Part shown: positions 1-8,827 of the stretch, piece after piece
Numbering within the stretch: the first letter of the stretch is position 1
How the letters are laid out: every line of letters begins with the position of its first letter
NCBI GenBank assembly: GCA_017407115.1
Contig: JAFQXD010000040.1
Span: 1 to 64,000 of the forward strand
Direction of reading: 5' to 3'
DNA from: Methanobrevibacter sp.
Lineage (GTDB): Archaea; Methanobacteriota; Methanobacteria; Methanobacteriales; Methanobacteriaceae
DNA length: 64,000 nucleotides
Notes under the pieces: model-generated
Seen by the model: only the letters and a program-made list of their open reading frames with translations
The model's database searches: none
What the model was told of the DNA's origin: nothing
Program-made: the position numbers and the translations under genes

Positions 1-85
1 ATATTATATTTAATAATAAATAAATAAAAAAATAAAAAATGTAAACAAAAAAGATTACTTTTTAAAAAAAATTTATAACAAAATT

Positions 86-125
86 ATCCATACTAATACG
101 GATATCCATACTAATACGTATAAAT
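86..125 (-). promoter_or_regulatory. Promoter with two direct operator repeats
   Basis: The 15-base word ATCCATACTAATACG occurs twice with an 18-base period (86-100 and 104-118). On the minus strand a TATA-like TTTATA lies just upstream at about 119-125. It would drive a gene left of the window. Tandem words next to a TATA box, close to an RHH gene, look like a repressor site; this is inference. Confidence 0.4.
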
Positions 126-169
126 TTGTGAAAAATTTTCGCAGAAATGTAAACCAAATTGTAAACACT

Positions 170-592
170 TCATTTTAAATTCTGATTAACTTCAGCAAAA
201 GGCATAATCTTCCACCCTTTTTTAACAATATGCTTCTTTAAACTCCTCTCATCAACATTATGAATCCTTGCAAATTTCTTTATCTGATTCTCACCAACAT
301 ACCCCAAAGCACCATACAACCTATTTAAGGTCATCATCGGAGCTTCGAAACTTTCATCATCTGTGAGAGATTTCCTACGAGATTCCCTTAACGCACACAA
401 CTTCACTTTTAAAATTTCCAACTGGGAAGTTAAATCTTCTATCTCCTCGACAATTTCTTCCTCCTCACTGGCATCACCATACAAATATGATCTTAAAGCT
501 GTTTCCACAAATTTACTTTTATTTTTAATACGGTGATTAGCATCATCCCATAACTCTTCTTCAATTGTTAAGCTGATTTTCTTTTTTCCCAT
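170..592 (-). CDS. Ribbon-helix-helix protein with coiled coil
   Basis: The first ~40 residues fit a ribbon-helix-helix DNA-binding domain: a basic beta strand (KKKISLTIEEEL) and two helices with KSKFVETALRSYL. Residues ~45-70 are a Glu/Leu-rich coiled coil, and the last ~50 residues are basic. RHH proteins bind operators as dimers, so this is probably a local repressor or partition-type protein. The start follows GGGGATAAAA. It overlaps the next upstream gene by 32 bases and ends the operon that begins with the MCM-like genes. Confidence 0.8.
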   Translation of the reverse strand: MGKKKISLTIEEELWDDANHRIKNKSKFVETALRSYLYGDASEEEEIVEEIEDLTSQLEILKVKLCALRESRRKSLTDDESFEAPMMTLNRLYGALGYVGENQIKKFARIHNVDERSLKKHIVKKGWKIMPFAEVNQNLK

Positions 593-845
593 TTTTATCC
601 CCAGCTATTTCATCAAGAACATTCTCATATTCTAAACGTTTAATCTGCAATTTTTGTTCTAACTCTTTGATTTCTTTTTCAAGGAAATATTTATCCACTT
701 CCAATTTCTTTTTATTACTACACCTAGCATCAACAAACCATTCAACCGCATCCCTAACTGAAAATCCTTCCTTTTTCATAAGATATTTTGCACGATTAGT
801 AACTCTACCTGAAACAACACATGGGAATGTATCTCCAACTTGCAT
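561..845 (-). CDS. Small coiled-coil, RHH-like protein
   Basis: The protein has about 94 residues. Its N-terminal half (VSGRVTNRAKYLMKKEGFSVRDAVEWFVD) resembles a degenerate ribbon-helix-helix fold. The C-terminal half is a charged coiled coil (KEIKELEQKLQIKRLEYENVL). I chose the ATG at 845 because GGAGGATT lies 7 bases upstream; a TTG at 854 is possible but badly spaced. It may pair with the neighbouring RHH protein. No enzyme motif is visible. Confidence 0.75.
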   Translation of the reverse strand: MQVGDTFPCVVSGRVTNRAKYLMKKEGFSVRDAVEWFVDARCSNKKKLEVDKYFLEKEIKELEQKLQIKRLEYENVLDEIAGDKNGKKENQLNN

Positions 846-865
846 ATTAAACAATCCTCCTCTTT

Positions 866-1903
866 TTATCTTACACTAAATCTCCTAATGAATTTCACTA
901 AATCTTTTGGATTAGCATTACCTAAACCATAATAGCTATGATACTTCTTATGGCAGAATACGCATAATGTAATCCCATTCTCATCATCAACTCTTAAATC
1001 CTTATTGTGTTTATATCCGAATACATGATGAGCTTGTAAATGTTTATCTCCTCCACAACATTGGCAAACTCTATCTCTAGAAATTACTTTATCCCTCCAC
1101 ACTCTATATTCTGGACTATTCCTATCCCCATATTCTCCAGTGGAGTCAATTTCATAATCATATTGTTTAAGTTCTTCAGAGTCTAATTTCTTAATATTAT
1201 TACCCTGCAAATAGACGGTATATTTACCATTTTTATTGCTTCTGGTTTTAAGCACACCAGTAACTCTAACTAGTTGCCCTAAAGTATAATCATTATAAGA
1301 AGTTAAATCATCTTCCACAATAACTTTTAATTTGCGAGGAGTTTTATTATCCCCAAATGACATGCCTAACATTAATGCTTGAGAATCAATATACTGGGAT
1401 TCATCCTCTAATAATCTAAAGGACCTAGTACCACATTCAGAACATAGTGTCGGTTCTTTAATTTTAAAAGAATCATCCTCTTCAACTTCATGTAATCTCA
1501 TACAACCTCTGCATTCAAAAACACCTGTAATGATTTTAGGTTCTGGATTATTAATTTTTTCAATAACTGCATCAACAGAAATAAATGTGTTAACATACCT
1601 ACTACTCACAGAGTCTAAAGGAATAATATTTGTAAAATTATCGAAACGAATATTGATATCCGCATCTTTAACAAGAGGGTCTATATTTTTAATAGCTATC
1701 CTAGCAGCATGGATAACTTCCGTAGGCTTGTCTATTAACAAATCTGCTAAGTCAGGGTCAAACATCTCTAAGTCATTATAATTTACGATAAGTGATCTTC
1801 TATCAGGATATTCTTCAAGAATATTAAATACTTCATCTTTATAATTATTACTACTGAAAAATTCTTCAAATTTAATGATTGCTGTACTATTATTTGGATT
1901 CAT
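866..1903 (-). CDS. MCM N-terminal domain fused to an HNH nuclease
   Basis: Residues ~1-250 look like the N-terminal part of an archaeal MCM helicase: a helical subdomain, then an OB fold carrying a CxxC...CxxC zinc site (ECRGC...CSEC) near residues 130-160. Instead of the AAA+ motor, the protein ends with an HNH nuclease module at ~280-322: CQCC, QAHHVFGYKH, an internal Asn, and CVFCH. The AAA+ half is encoded by the next upstream gene 18 bases away, so the helicase is split. HNH modules nick or cut DNA, so this could act at a replication origin or as a relic of a homing element. A strong GGAGGG site precedes the ATG. An MCM-N/HNH fusion is unusual; the domain calls are by eye. Confidence 0.8.
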   Translation of the reverse strand: MNPNNSTAIIKFEEFFSSNNYKDEVFNILEEYPDRRSLIVNYNDLEMFDPDLADLLIDKPTEVIHAARIAIKNIDPLVKDADINIRFDNFTNIIPLDSVSSRYVNTFISVDAVIEKINNPEPKIITGVFECRGCMRLHEVEEDDSFKIKEPTLCSECGTRSFRLLEDESQYIDSQALMLGMSFGDNKTPRKLKVIVEDDLTSYNDYTLGQLVRVTGVLKTRSNKNGKYTVYLQGNNIKKLDSEELKQYDYEIDSTGEYGDRNSPEYRVWRDKVISRDRVCQCCGGDKHLQAHHVFGYKHNKDLRVDDENGITLCVFCHKKYHSYYGLGNANPKDLVKFIRRFSVR

Positions 1904-1921
1904 TATTTTTCCCTCCTTTTT

Positions 1922-3046
1922 TTATGCTCTACTCACATACCCCTTGTTAGGGATGTAACATATTCCTTTTTGAACTAAATTTTGAGTCATTTGTTCAGAT
2001 TCTTTTTCTAAAATAGAATACTTATCTTCCAGATTACTATATACAATACTTAAGGGAACATATAGTCCGTAGTCATCTTCTAATAATTGTATTTCTTCTA
2101 ACAGCTTCTGAATTTTATTTCTGTTGGAAAGTATTATGTCTTTATCAATTTCTTCAGGAGTTATTTCACCTATTTCGGGATTTACGCCTAATTCTTTTAG
2201 GCAAGACATTGTTATTCTCACTGCTTTTTCCGCATCTTCCCTGTCAACACTATCTTTAAGTTTGATTTTAGCACTGGCTTCTGCTAATCTGATAATTGAT
2301 TCTAAGTGTCTGGCAGTTATTGGAGAATATCCTTCAGATTCAGCATTCCTAATGTTCACGTAAAATTCTTTTAGAACTTCATTAGCTTCATCAGTTAAAA
2401 TTGGGTTTGTATATTTTCGTGCATATGCAATATATTTCTTAAGTAACTCTGGTTCAAGTTCGTAATGGATTGAAGATGTTTTATGTAATTCTAAAATATG
2501 TTCAGCTACTTTGGAATCTCCTATTTTAGATGGTTTATCTTCAATTAGGAGTATTAAATCGAAATGTGATTTAACTGATGATGGTATCATTATTTGTTCA
2601 GATAATATTTTATATCTGTCAAAATATCCATTATGAGGCGTTGTTATTGCAAGAATTCTATTGTCTTGATTTAATAGGTATCCTAGTTCTTGTTCTGTTA
2701 AATAATCTGTATTGGGAATGCATATTAATTCATCATTGTCTCTAGTATTTAGTGAGTAACTTACTTGATCTACTAATTGGGTTGTGTATTCCATTATGGT
2801 GGATTTTCCTATCCCATTATCCCCTACGATTAATATTTTTAATTCACTTGATAGTTTTGTTCCATCTTTTAATATTTTATGTGACCCTCCGAATAATTGT
2901 AATGCAATAACTTCTTTAATGTTTCGGTATCCTCGTATTGTTGGAGCTATTGATTTTATTATTTTTTCATAAATGTTTGGGTCACAAGCTAATTCTATGA
3001 TTTTTTCCTCATCTTCTTCGGAAATCATAGTGCATTCTATACTCAT
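1922..3046 (-). CDS. Degenerate MCM AAA+ domain protein
   Basis: This is the AAA+ part of an MCM-like helicase. Walker A is good (GDNGIGKST, ~75-83). Further on are an MCM sensor region (LAITTPHNGYFDRYK), the SxFDLI stretch, LxxHI, and a C-terminal helix set (TARHLESIIRLAEASAKIKL). Key residues are changed: the Walker B acidic pair reads ICIPN where IDE is expected, the arginine finger SRFD is SHFD, and the segment between Walker A and sensor 1 is shortened. It may bind ATP but hydrolyse it poorly, perhaps as an origin-binding or loader factor. I preferred the ATG at 3046 behind GGAGTGG over one at 3061. A hairpin-leader promoter lies at 3170-3242. Confidence 0.8.
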   Translation of the reverse strand: MSIECTMISEEDEEKIIELACDPNIYEKIIKSIAPTIRGYRNIKEVIALQLFGGSHKILKDGTKLSSELKILIVGDNGIGKSTIMEYTTQLVDQVSYSLNTRDNDELICIPNTDYLTEQELGYLLNQDNRILAITTPHNGYFDRYKILSEQIMIPSSVKSHFDLILLIEDKPSKIGDSKVAEHILELHKTSSIHYELEPELLKKYIAYARKYTNPILTDEANEVLKEFYVNIRNAESEGYSPITARHLESIIRLAEASAKIKLKDSVDREDAEKAVRITMSCLKELGVNPEIGEITPEEIDKDIILSNRNKIQKLLEEIQLLEDDYGLYVPLSIVYSNLEDKYSILEKESEQMTQNLVQKGICYIPNKGYVSRA

Positions 3047-3169
3047 GAGAATCCACTCCATTAAATTTTTTTATAAAATTCATATGTTTATCTTTTTACT
3101 TTGAAAATTTGTCGAGCGGATTGTCTAGGTTTGTATAAGCATTTTGAAATCATCTCCTACGTTTTTTTT

Positions 3170-3242
3170 CTTTGGGTATTTTTTTCTTAGTATACTTTGA
3201 TGTATACTTGTATATTGTTATCTGTAAAATTTTCTATTTAAA
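3170..3242 (-). promoter_or_regulatory. Hairpin-leader promoter of the MCM operon
   Basis: Read on the minus strand: TTTAAATA (3235-3242), then 35 bases to a hairpin GTATAC-ATCAAA-GTATAC (3190-3207), then ACCCAAAG (3170-3177) followed by GGAGATGAT. This is the leader plan seen at most other operons. The first coding ATG lies ~120 bases further on, so this leader is longer than the others. Confidence 0.6.
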
Positions 3243-3327
3243 AGTTTTGGTGTTAGTTTTATGATTACACTAGATAAAAGAAGTGAGAATAAATAATATA
3301 AATCAATTAATATATAGTATACATTAT

Positions 3328-4365
3328 ATGTTTAACAATAGATTATTCCAAAAATTCTGCCGAGACCGAAACGTAAAAGAATCAACAAAACAAGGCTACG
3401 AATCAGCACTAAAAAACTACATGGAATACCACCAAGAAACACTAACCACCCTAATCGACGAAGCAATAGCAGAAGAAAACCAAGGCATACCATTAAAACA
3501 AAGAAAACTCAAAAAAAGACTACTAAACTACCGCAACTACCTACTCAAAAGTAAAAGCAGCCCAAACACAGTAAGAACCTACTTCAGCAAAGTCAAAACG
3601 TTCTACCGCCACTTCGAAATCGAAATACCCACACTACCAGATGTCAAATACAATAAACTATACGAAACCAACTACCTGGATTTACCTACTAAGAAACATA
3701 TCAGGCAGGCTTTGGAGATTGTTGGTGTGGATCTTCGAGCAGTCATATTATTCATGTCATCTTCAGGTACTGCTAAGGCTGAAACTTTAAGCTTAACTGT
3801 GGAGCAATTCATTACTGGTACTCAGGATTATCATGATGGTGGTGATATTGAAATGGTCTTGAATACTTTGGAGCATAAAAGGAATATTGTCCCTACATTC
3901 TATTTGAAAAGGATTAAGACGGATAAATATTATTATACTTTCTGTAGCCCTGAAGCTAGTCGTGAGATTGTTAAGTATTTGAAGACTCGTCAGGATTTAA
4001 AGATGAGTGACCCTTTATTTGACTTTTCGGCTTCTACTTTGTTGGCTAGGTTTCAGGAGATTAATGATGGTATGGGTTGGGGTTTTAAAGGCAAGTATCG
4101 TTTCTTCCGCAGCCATACATTAAGGAAGTTTCATGCAAGTAATATTGGTTTATCAGCGGAGTATATTGATGAGTTGCAGGGCCGGTCGAAGAATATGGTT
4201 CATGAGACTTATATTAAGACTAATCCTGAGAAGTTGAAGTCTATTTATAAATCTGCTATGAAGAATGTTATGATTAGTGAGGAGAATATTCCTGATATTC
4301 AGCATCAGGAGTTTAGTATAACAATTAACATTTTCTTGTCAGGTAAGGAATATAATATATTCTAA
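3328..4365 (+). CDS. Tyrosine recombinase (integrase)
   Basis: This is an archaeal-type site-specific recombinase of ~345 residues and the only clear plus-strand gene. The N-terminal SAM-like core-binding domain covers ~1-110. The catalytic domain shows SSGTAKAETLSL (box I, with Lys where Arg is usual), HTLRKFHASN (the H-x-L-R box) and VHETYIK with the nucleophilic Tyr at ~295. It probably integrates or excises the element. ATG 3328 begins the expected fold; a GTG at 3283 in frame would add 15 residues, and neither has a clear ribosome site. Codon use switches near 3670, from C/A-ending codons to T/G-ending codons, as in a mosaic gene. Confidence 0.88.
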   Translation: MFNNRLFQKFCRDRNVKESTKQGYESALKNYMEYHQETLTTLIDEAIAEENQGIPLKQRKLKKRLLNYRNYLLKSKSSPNTVRTYFSKVKTFYRHFEIEIPTLPDVKYNKLYETNYLDLPTKKHIRQALEIVGVDLRAVILFMSSSGTAKAETLSLTVEQFITGTQDYHDGGDIEMVLNTLEHKRNIVPTFYLKRIKTDKYYYTFCSPEASREIVKYLKTRQDLKMSDPLFDFSASTLLARFQEINDGMGWGFKGKYRFFRSHTLRKFHASNIGLSAEYIDELQGRSKNMVHETYIKTNPEKLKSIYKSAMKNVMISEENIPDIQHQEFSITINIFLSGKEYNIF

Positions 4366-4457
4366 AACAGAAACCATACCATTCGTATTATAGCTATTAA
4401 ACAATTGTACAGGTTTATATTGTTATAGTGTTGAAATCATTATTAAATAGGTAAATG

Positions 4458-5267
4458 TTAATTTTTAATGAATCTTAAGCCGTTGATGAATCTGAAGTTT
4501 CCGGTGTCCATGTGGCGTAACATTCGGCATAATTCTGCTGGAGGTACTTCTTCGATTTTACTTGTTAGTTCGTTCTCATCACTTATCAAGTTAATGGTTT
4601 GTTCATTGTAGTCTAGTTCTATTATGATGGATTCTGTTTCGTCACCTACTGTGAATATGTCGGTGTCGTCGAATCTTTCATCTGTGTATAGGTTGAAGTC
4701 AGTGAATTCTTGGAATACTTTGTCTAGGGTGTTGCATGGGAATTTTAGTTCTACCAGTTCGTTATAATTGATATTCTTTTTTGTTGATTGTATGTTACTA
4801 TTCCTGTATAAGTCGTGGATGACGTGTAGTTTGGCTCCGTCTAGGAATAAGTGTTGTCCTCGTAGTATTTTGAAGTCTTTGGTGGTTAGTTTTTCACAGT
4901 TGAATTCGATTGTTTTGTTTAATGTGTCTACTGTCCGGTCGAGGTAGTAGTTTAGTTTTTTGATTACGATTTCCATTGCTTCATCAGGTCTTCTGAAGAT
5001 GTAATCGTCTTGTTTTAGTTCTTGGTCGTATATGTAGCCGATTAGTTCGTCTTTGATTTGTGGTATTAGTGGGTAGGTTATGTCGCCTGTGTTTATGTGG
5101 AATGTTATTGTATCTTTTATTGTGTCTATGTCCGTGTTTTTTAGGTTGAATATTTCACTGGCGTTTCGGCCGTATGTGTAGATGATTTTTAGCATGAGAT
5201 AGTTTTTATAATTATCTTCGTGGATGTAGTATAATAGTTCGTTGAATTTGGTTTTTATTAATTTCAA
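4458..5267 (-). CDS. Divergent tyrosine-recombinase-like protein
   Basis: Residues ~1-190 follow a tyrosine recombinase catalytic domain: IIYTYGRNASEIFNLKNTDID resembles box I with its Arg, and FKILRGQHLFLDGAKLHVIHDLY resembles the second Arg box, followed by a Tyr in NINYNEL. The His of HxxR and the GH motif are missing, and a ~70-residue acidic tail follows. It is probably inactive or a regulator of the convergent integrase 90 bases away. It starts with TTG behind AAGGGATTAAA. Confidence 0.7.
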   Translation of the reverse strand: MKLIKTKFNELLYYIHEDNYKNYLMLKIIYTYGRNASEIFNLKNTDIDTIKDTITFHINTGDITYPLIPQIKDELIGYIYDQELKQDDYIFRRPDEAMEIVIKKLNYYLDRTVDTLNKTIEFNCEKLTTKDFKILRGQHLFLDGAKLHVIHDLYRNSNIQSTKKNINYNELVELKFPCNTLDKVFQEFTDFNLYTDERFDDTDIFTVGDETESIIIELDYNEQTINLISDENELTSKIEEVPPAELCRMLRHMDTGNFRFINGLRFIKN

Positions 5268-5328
5268 TTTAATCCCTTTATTTATTTTATTTATTATTTG
5301 GTTAATATTATCTTTAATAAGCCTCCAC

Positions 5329-5793
5329 TTATAAATGTTTTTCTAAAACACATGGACGACTACTTTTAACATACAATATAGTAATATCCTCAAAAATATC
5401 CCAATCATTCTCATTACAAATACTAAAAATATCCTTCAAAATACCACTATTGATTTTATTCCGTTCATCGAAACTATAATTTCCTTTATAGAATAAATTA
5501 TATGTAGGTTCACCATTAGGGAAACATAACTTAACCTCATCAATATCATACCGGTAAGTTAATTCATTAAGAATATAATCCTTTAACCGATAATAATCCT
5601 GATATTTAGTATAATATGGATTATACTCCCCATAAACATATAATATATTCGTAGTCATTTTACTATTCTTATCTTCCGCAGGTGTGGCCATGAATGGTTT
5701 ACTCCAACTGAAACTCATATCCGTTAATACTTCAGCTTCCGGATTAAACTGCTCCAAATACCTAATCAAATCACTTACACAATCAAACTTCAC
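5329..5793 (-). CDS. Orphan protein, phage-like
   Basis: This ~154-residue acidic, tyrosine-rich protein starts with SDLIRYLEQFNPEAEVLTD, a form common in small phage proteins of unknown role. No catalytic motif is visible. The GTG start overlaps the stop of a 27-codon membrane peptide gene (GTGA overlap), so it is translationally coupled to the long operon that starts near 11.6 kb. Confidence 0.72.
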   Translation of the reverse strand: MKFDCVSDLIRYLEQFNPEAEVLTDMSFSWSKPFMATPAEDKNSKMTTNILYVYGEYNPYYTKYQDYYRLKDYILNELTYRYDIDEVKLCFPNGEPTYNLFYKGNYSFDERNKINSGILKDIFSICNENDWDIFEDITILYVKSSRPCVLEKHL

Positions 5794-5873
5794 ATTAACA
5801 CCTTCATTATTAAACCAATAAAACCAATAACAAATAATATTATCAGCATTACTAAACCAATTACCTCTCTCAT
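5790..5873 (-). CDS. 27-residue single-span membrane peptide
   Basis: The ORF is almost entirely one hydrophobic helix (VIGLVMLIILFVIGFIGLIM) with a charged start (MREV). It overlaps the next gene through GTGA and begins 13 bases after the preceding stop, which argues for real translation. The ribosome site is weak. Its function is unknown; two similar mini membrane proteins occur at 31889 and 34627. Confidence 0.5.
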   Translation of the reverse strand: MREVIGLVMLIILFVIGFIGLIMKVLM

Positions 5874-5885
5874 GATTATAAAACT

Positions 5886-6134
5886 CTACTTCTTATTATA
5901 GGTTATCTCTAATTCAGGATACCTTTTACTTAGTTTATTCAAATGATTAACAGCTAACATTTCATCATATTTTTTATACTTACGCCAACTGGCATGCTCA
6001 CGGAGATTAACATACTGCTCCCCTAATAATTCATATAATACACAGAAACCAAAAATCCCAAGGAATAATGCACCAACCGCTCCCACGATAATGCCAATGC
6101 CTGTGAAGATATATATTAAATCAGTGAAAATCAT
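5886..6134 (-). CDS. Small membrane protein
   Basis: This 82-residue protein has an N-terminal hydrophobic stretch of ~35 residues (1-2 membrane spans, Gly-rich, LIYIFTGIGIIVGAVGALFL). A ~45-residue basic, soluble tail follows, probably cytoplasmic. It lies 3 bases after the upstream gene, in the 5-11 kb operon. No family is recognised. Confidence 0.72.
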   Translation of the reverse strand: MIFTDLIYIFTGIGIIVGAVGALFLGIFGFCVLYELLGEQYVNLREHASWRKYKKYDEMLAVNHLNKLSKRYPELEITYNKK

Positions 6135-6137
6135 AGA

Positions 6138-6632
6138 TTATTCCTCTGCTCTTTTTCTTTTACGACCAGCTTCACGGTATAACTGATTACATTTATATTC
6201 TAGGAAATCTAATATGAGGTTTAAATCATTCGCTTCATCATCAAACCATTCATGCTCTCCATCATCTGTTTTATAAAAAGCACCCATTACTGGTAAGCGT
6301 AAACCTCCTTGTATCTGGAAATACTCTCGTAAATTTTTTAATATGCTTTTAACTTCACCAGTATCTTCGATTTTAGTATGGATGATTAATCTTGGTATTG
6401 AATTACAGCCACTAGGATCTGTTAATAAATTATGCCTGTAGATTTCTATATTCATGTCAGCTTCTTTTAATTCATTTCTAGCTATCTTTAGGAATTGGTT
6501 TACTAATTCATCTACATACTCCATATTGCCTTTGATACTTTCGCCACATATTAAACTGCCTAGTTTCCCTAAAGGCAAGTCTTTTATCTCGTTTACTGGT
6601 ACTCTTTCTTCTGTTGCAATATCAACAATCAT
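6138..6632 (-). CDS. Orphan protein with basic C terminus
   Basis: The protein has ~164 residues of mixed alpha/beta prediction and ends in a basic tail (REAGRKRKRAEE) that could touch nucleic acid. It overlaps the upstream gene by 4 bases. No known family or catalytic motif is apparent. Confidence 0.72.
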   Translation of the reverse strand: MIVDIATEERVPVNEIKDLPLGKLGSLICGESIKGNMEYVDELVNQFLKIARNELKEADMNIEIYRHNLLTDPSGCNSIPRLIIHTKIEDTGEVKSILKNLREYFQIQGGLRLPVMGAFYKTDDGEHEWFDDEANDLNLILDFLEYKCNQLYREAGRKRKRAEE

Positions 6633-6922
6633 AATTTTACCTCCATTAGATTTGGATAATATTTATCTAGTAAATCTTCACGACCGATTATACGTAACCA
6701 TTCCCTGAATTCAGTATGCGTTATCTTACCCGGTAACACTTTATAAGCGAATACTTCATCTACAGTTCGAGGTGTTAAATAAGCATCATTAAGATACTTG
6801 ATATAATCATCTATTTTCTTATACGATTCTGAATCTTCAAGATTATTCAACCTTAATATGGTTTGGTAATGATGTAATTCCGCCAAGGCATCATAAACTT
6901 TCTCATAAGGGTCCTTTTTCAT
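6629..6922 (-). CDS. Orphan helical protein
   Basis: This ~97-residue, mostly helical protein is rich in Tyr and Leu (DALAELHHYQTILRLNNLED). It overlaps both neighbours by 4 bases (ATGA type), so it is translated as part of the polycistron. No family is recognised. Confidence 0.72.
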   Translation of the reverse strand: MKKDPYEKVYDALAELHHYQTILRLNNLEDSESYKKIDDYIKYLNDAYLTPRTVDEVFAYKVLPGKITHTEFREWLRIIGREDLLDKYYPNLMEVKL

Positions 6923-7449
6923 ACATGCCTCCCGTTCTGGTAACGGTTAATGAATCGTTCATCATAAGTATAATAGCTTAAAGGTATGATTACTTTGAAT
7001 ATCTTATGGTTGCCTTTTATGTAAGTCTCCGGATCTGTATATAGGATTGGGTCTTTGGTTATCATGGCTGCTTCTTTAACAGCAGGAACCACTTCCTCCG
7101 GAGATATAGTATACTCTTTTAAATAACGCCTATTGAATGGTCTGAAGCAATCATAAGCGAATTTTTCATTAACATATTTAAAGTCGAAGTAAACATAGGG
7201 CAAATCATTAAAATCATCTGGTACAAAATGATATTTCGGTGCAAAGGGATGATTCCTCCATTGACCACCCCATTCAATTTTTTCCATACCCTTTTCAATA
7301 CTATAACCTTTACCATATACATGATAATCAGGATAGTATCGTCTCATTTTCCTTGTGATTTTATGAACTAGCTTACCTAAAAGATATCCTCGTTCCTGTT
7401 CAAAGGAAGCTATTTTATCCCCAATATACTTAGCACTATAACAAGTCAT
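6919..7449 (-). CDS. Orphan aromatic-rich protein
   Basis: The protein has ~176 residues and is rich in Tyr, Phe and Trp. Its basic N-terminal helix reads KITRKMRRYYPDYHVYG. It resembles structural or inhibitory small phage proteins in composition only. ATGA overlaps exist on both sides. No function is assigned. Confidence 0.72.
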   Translation of the reverse strand: MTCYSAKYIGDKIASFEQERGYLLGKLVHKITRKMRRYYPDYHVYGKGYSIEKGMEKIEWGGQWRNHPFAPKYHFVPDDFNDLPYVYFDFKYVNEKFAYDCFRPFNRRYLKEYTISPEEVVPAVKEAAMITKDPILYTDPETYIKGNHKIFKVIIPLSYYTYDERFINRYQNGRHV

Positions 7450-7775
7450 TCCAGCACTCCATCTATTTCTTTTAAACCATTACCCTCAGGTTTATCATGT
7501 TTTAATTGTTTTAGTATCTCCTCCAAATGAGGATCTGTTGGATAATCTGTAACATCAATTAGTTTTAATTCTATACTGAATTGATTATTATCTGTATCCT
7601 CATGGAACCACCATTCAATATCATATTTTCCATTGAAATAATTAATTGCATCATCACCTTTATTAGCGAGCATTAATTTACTAAAGAACTTATCATCAAA
7701 CCATTTTCTAAATTCTCTTAAATCAATGTCTTGATAATCATTAAAATCAAAGACAATTTTATTTTCACAATCCAT
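7446..7775 (-). CDS. Orphan acidic protein
   Basis: This ~109-residue acidic protein carries FRKWFDDKFF and YDIEWWFHEDTDNN, consistent with a small alpha/beta fold. It sits in the 5-11 kb operon between overlapping genes. Nothing in it suggests a reaction. Confidence 0.7.
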   Translation of the reverse strand: MDCENKIVFDFNDYQDIDLREFRKWFDDKFFSKLMLANKGDDAINYFNGKYDIEWWFHEDTDNNQFSIELKLIDVTDYPTDPHLEEILKQLKHDKPEGNGLKEIDGVLE

Positions 7776-7778
7776 AAT

Positions 7779-8081
7779 TTATTCCATCTCTATATTACAG
7801 CCAGTTATACAAGTATTATCCAAGTTATCCTCGAATATTTCATTTAACAATTCCAATTTACCATGGTACTCGGAAGATTTTAAACGAGCAATGTAATCTT
7901 CTTTGGATAGGATTACATAATCATCAATATTGATGGGTTTACCATCTTTCCTTTCTAATATTAAATCAGATTGGGTTATAAAATCTTCAATACTTTCAGG
8001 AATATCTAATCTCATTTTCCTACCATAGCTTGGCTCTAAATATTTTGTTTTTAATTTATATACTGATTCTTCAATACTCAT
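7779..8081 (-). CDS. Orphan acidic protein
   Basis: The protein has ~100 acidic residues, with two Cys near the C terminus (TCITGC) that could hold a metal or disulfide. It overlaps the upstream gene by 4 bases. No family is recognised. Confidence 0.7.
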   Translation of the reverse strand: MSIEESVYKLKTKYLEPSYGRKMRLDIPESIEDFITQSDLILERKDGKPINIDDYVILSKEDYIARLKSSEYHGKLELLNEIFEDNLDNTCITGCNIEME

Positions 8082-8542
8082 ACTATCATCTTCTTTAAAT
8101 GTTTTATGAATTCTTCGGCGTATTCTTCATCATAGAATACTCCTAAAACCTTAAAACCTTCAGAGGTTATCTTGTAGATTATCCATGTTTCCATGCCTTC
8201 ACGGATAATATGTTCTTTATCAGTAGCTATTAATCGTGGTTGGTCTTTATTTTCAACAGTGTCTTTAGCCATTAATTCTAATGTTTTCTTAGGGTCGCCC
8301 CAGGAATCATAGAATACTTTTTCAAATCCAGTCATATATGCTTCGAAGAAATCATCACCATCATATTCTGGTTCCTTAGCATATTTTTTACTTTCGTCAA
8401 TTAATCCCCGATAATAAATATGCCTAGCTAATTCTTCAGTTGTAGGCACCTTACTTTTATGGTATCTTTCTTCATGTACTCTACGGTCATGTGCCTCGTA
8501 GGGATCATATCCCACATACCCGTCATCATCATAATAACTCAT
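8078..8542 (-). CDS. Orphan acidic protein with C-terminal alpha/beta unit
   Basis: The ~154 residues start with an Asp/Tyr-rich stretch (SYYDDDGYVGYDPYEAHD). The end (WIIYKITSEGFKVLGVFYDEEYAEEFIKHL) reads like a small beta-beta-alpha repeat similar in plan to the AP2-like units found elsewhere here, though it lacks their final Trp. The function is unknown. Confidence 0.7.
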   Translation of the reverse strand: MSYYDDDGYVGYDPYEAHDRRVHEERYHKSKVPTTEELARHIYYRGLIDESKKYAKEPEYDGDDFFEAYMTGFEKVFYDSWGDPKKTLELMAKDTVENKDQPRLIATDKEHIIREGMETWIIYKITSEGFKVLGVFYDEEYAEEFIKHLKKMIV

Positions 8543-8563
8543 AACATTATTCCTCTTTAAGTG

Positions 8564-8827
8564 TTAGTTTTCATATTCTTGGTGACTCCATTTCTTGTAG
8601 GCGTCGAAGTAGAATGTGTTTTTATTATTATCATAAGTGATTTCATAGTATAATCCGTCAGGTACGTTTGTTGAGAGTAAAGCTTTATTATTCCCTAATA
8701 TGCTGCACATCCATACAATATAAACATCAGTTTCTTTTAATTGGTAATTGTCAGTTACTTCAACTAAGCTATTGTAGTATTCTATTACCATGTCGGTTGC
8801 TTTTTCCATGAATTCTTTATCTTCCAT
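8564..8827 (-). CDS. Orphan protein
   Basis: The ~87 residues carry a helical N terminus and beta-rich C terminus (YYEITYDNNKNTFYFDAYKKW). It overlaps the upstream coiled-coil gene by 11 bases. No motif is recognised. Confidence 0.7.
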   Translation of the reverse strand: MEDKEFMEKATDMVIEYYNSLVEVTDNYQLKETDVYIVWMCSILGNNKALLSTNVPDGLYYEITYDNNKNTFYFDAYKKWSHQEYEN

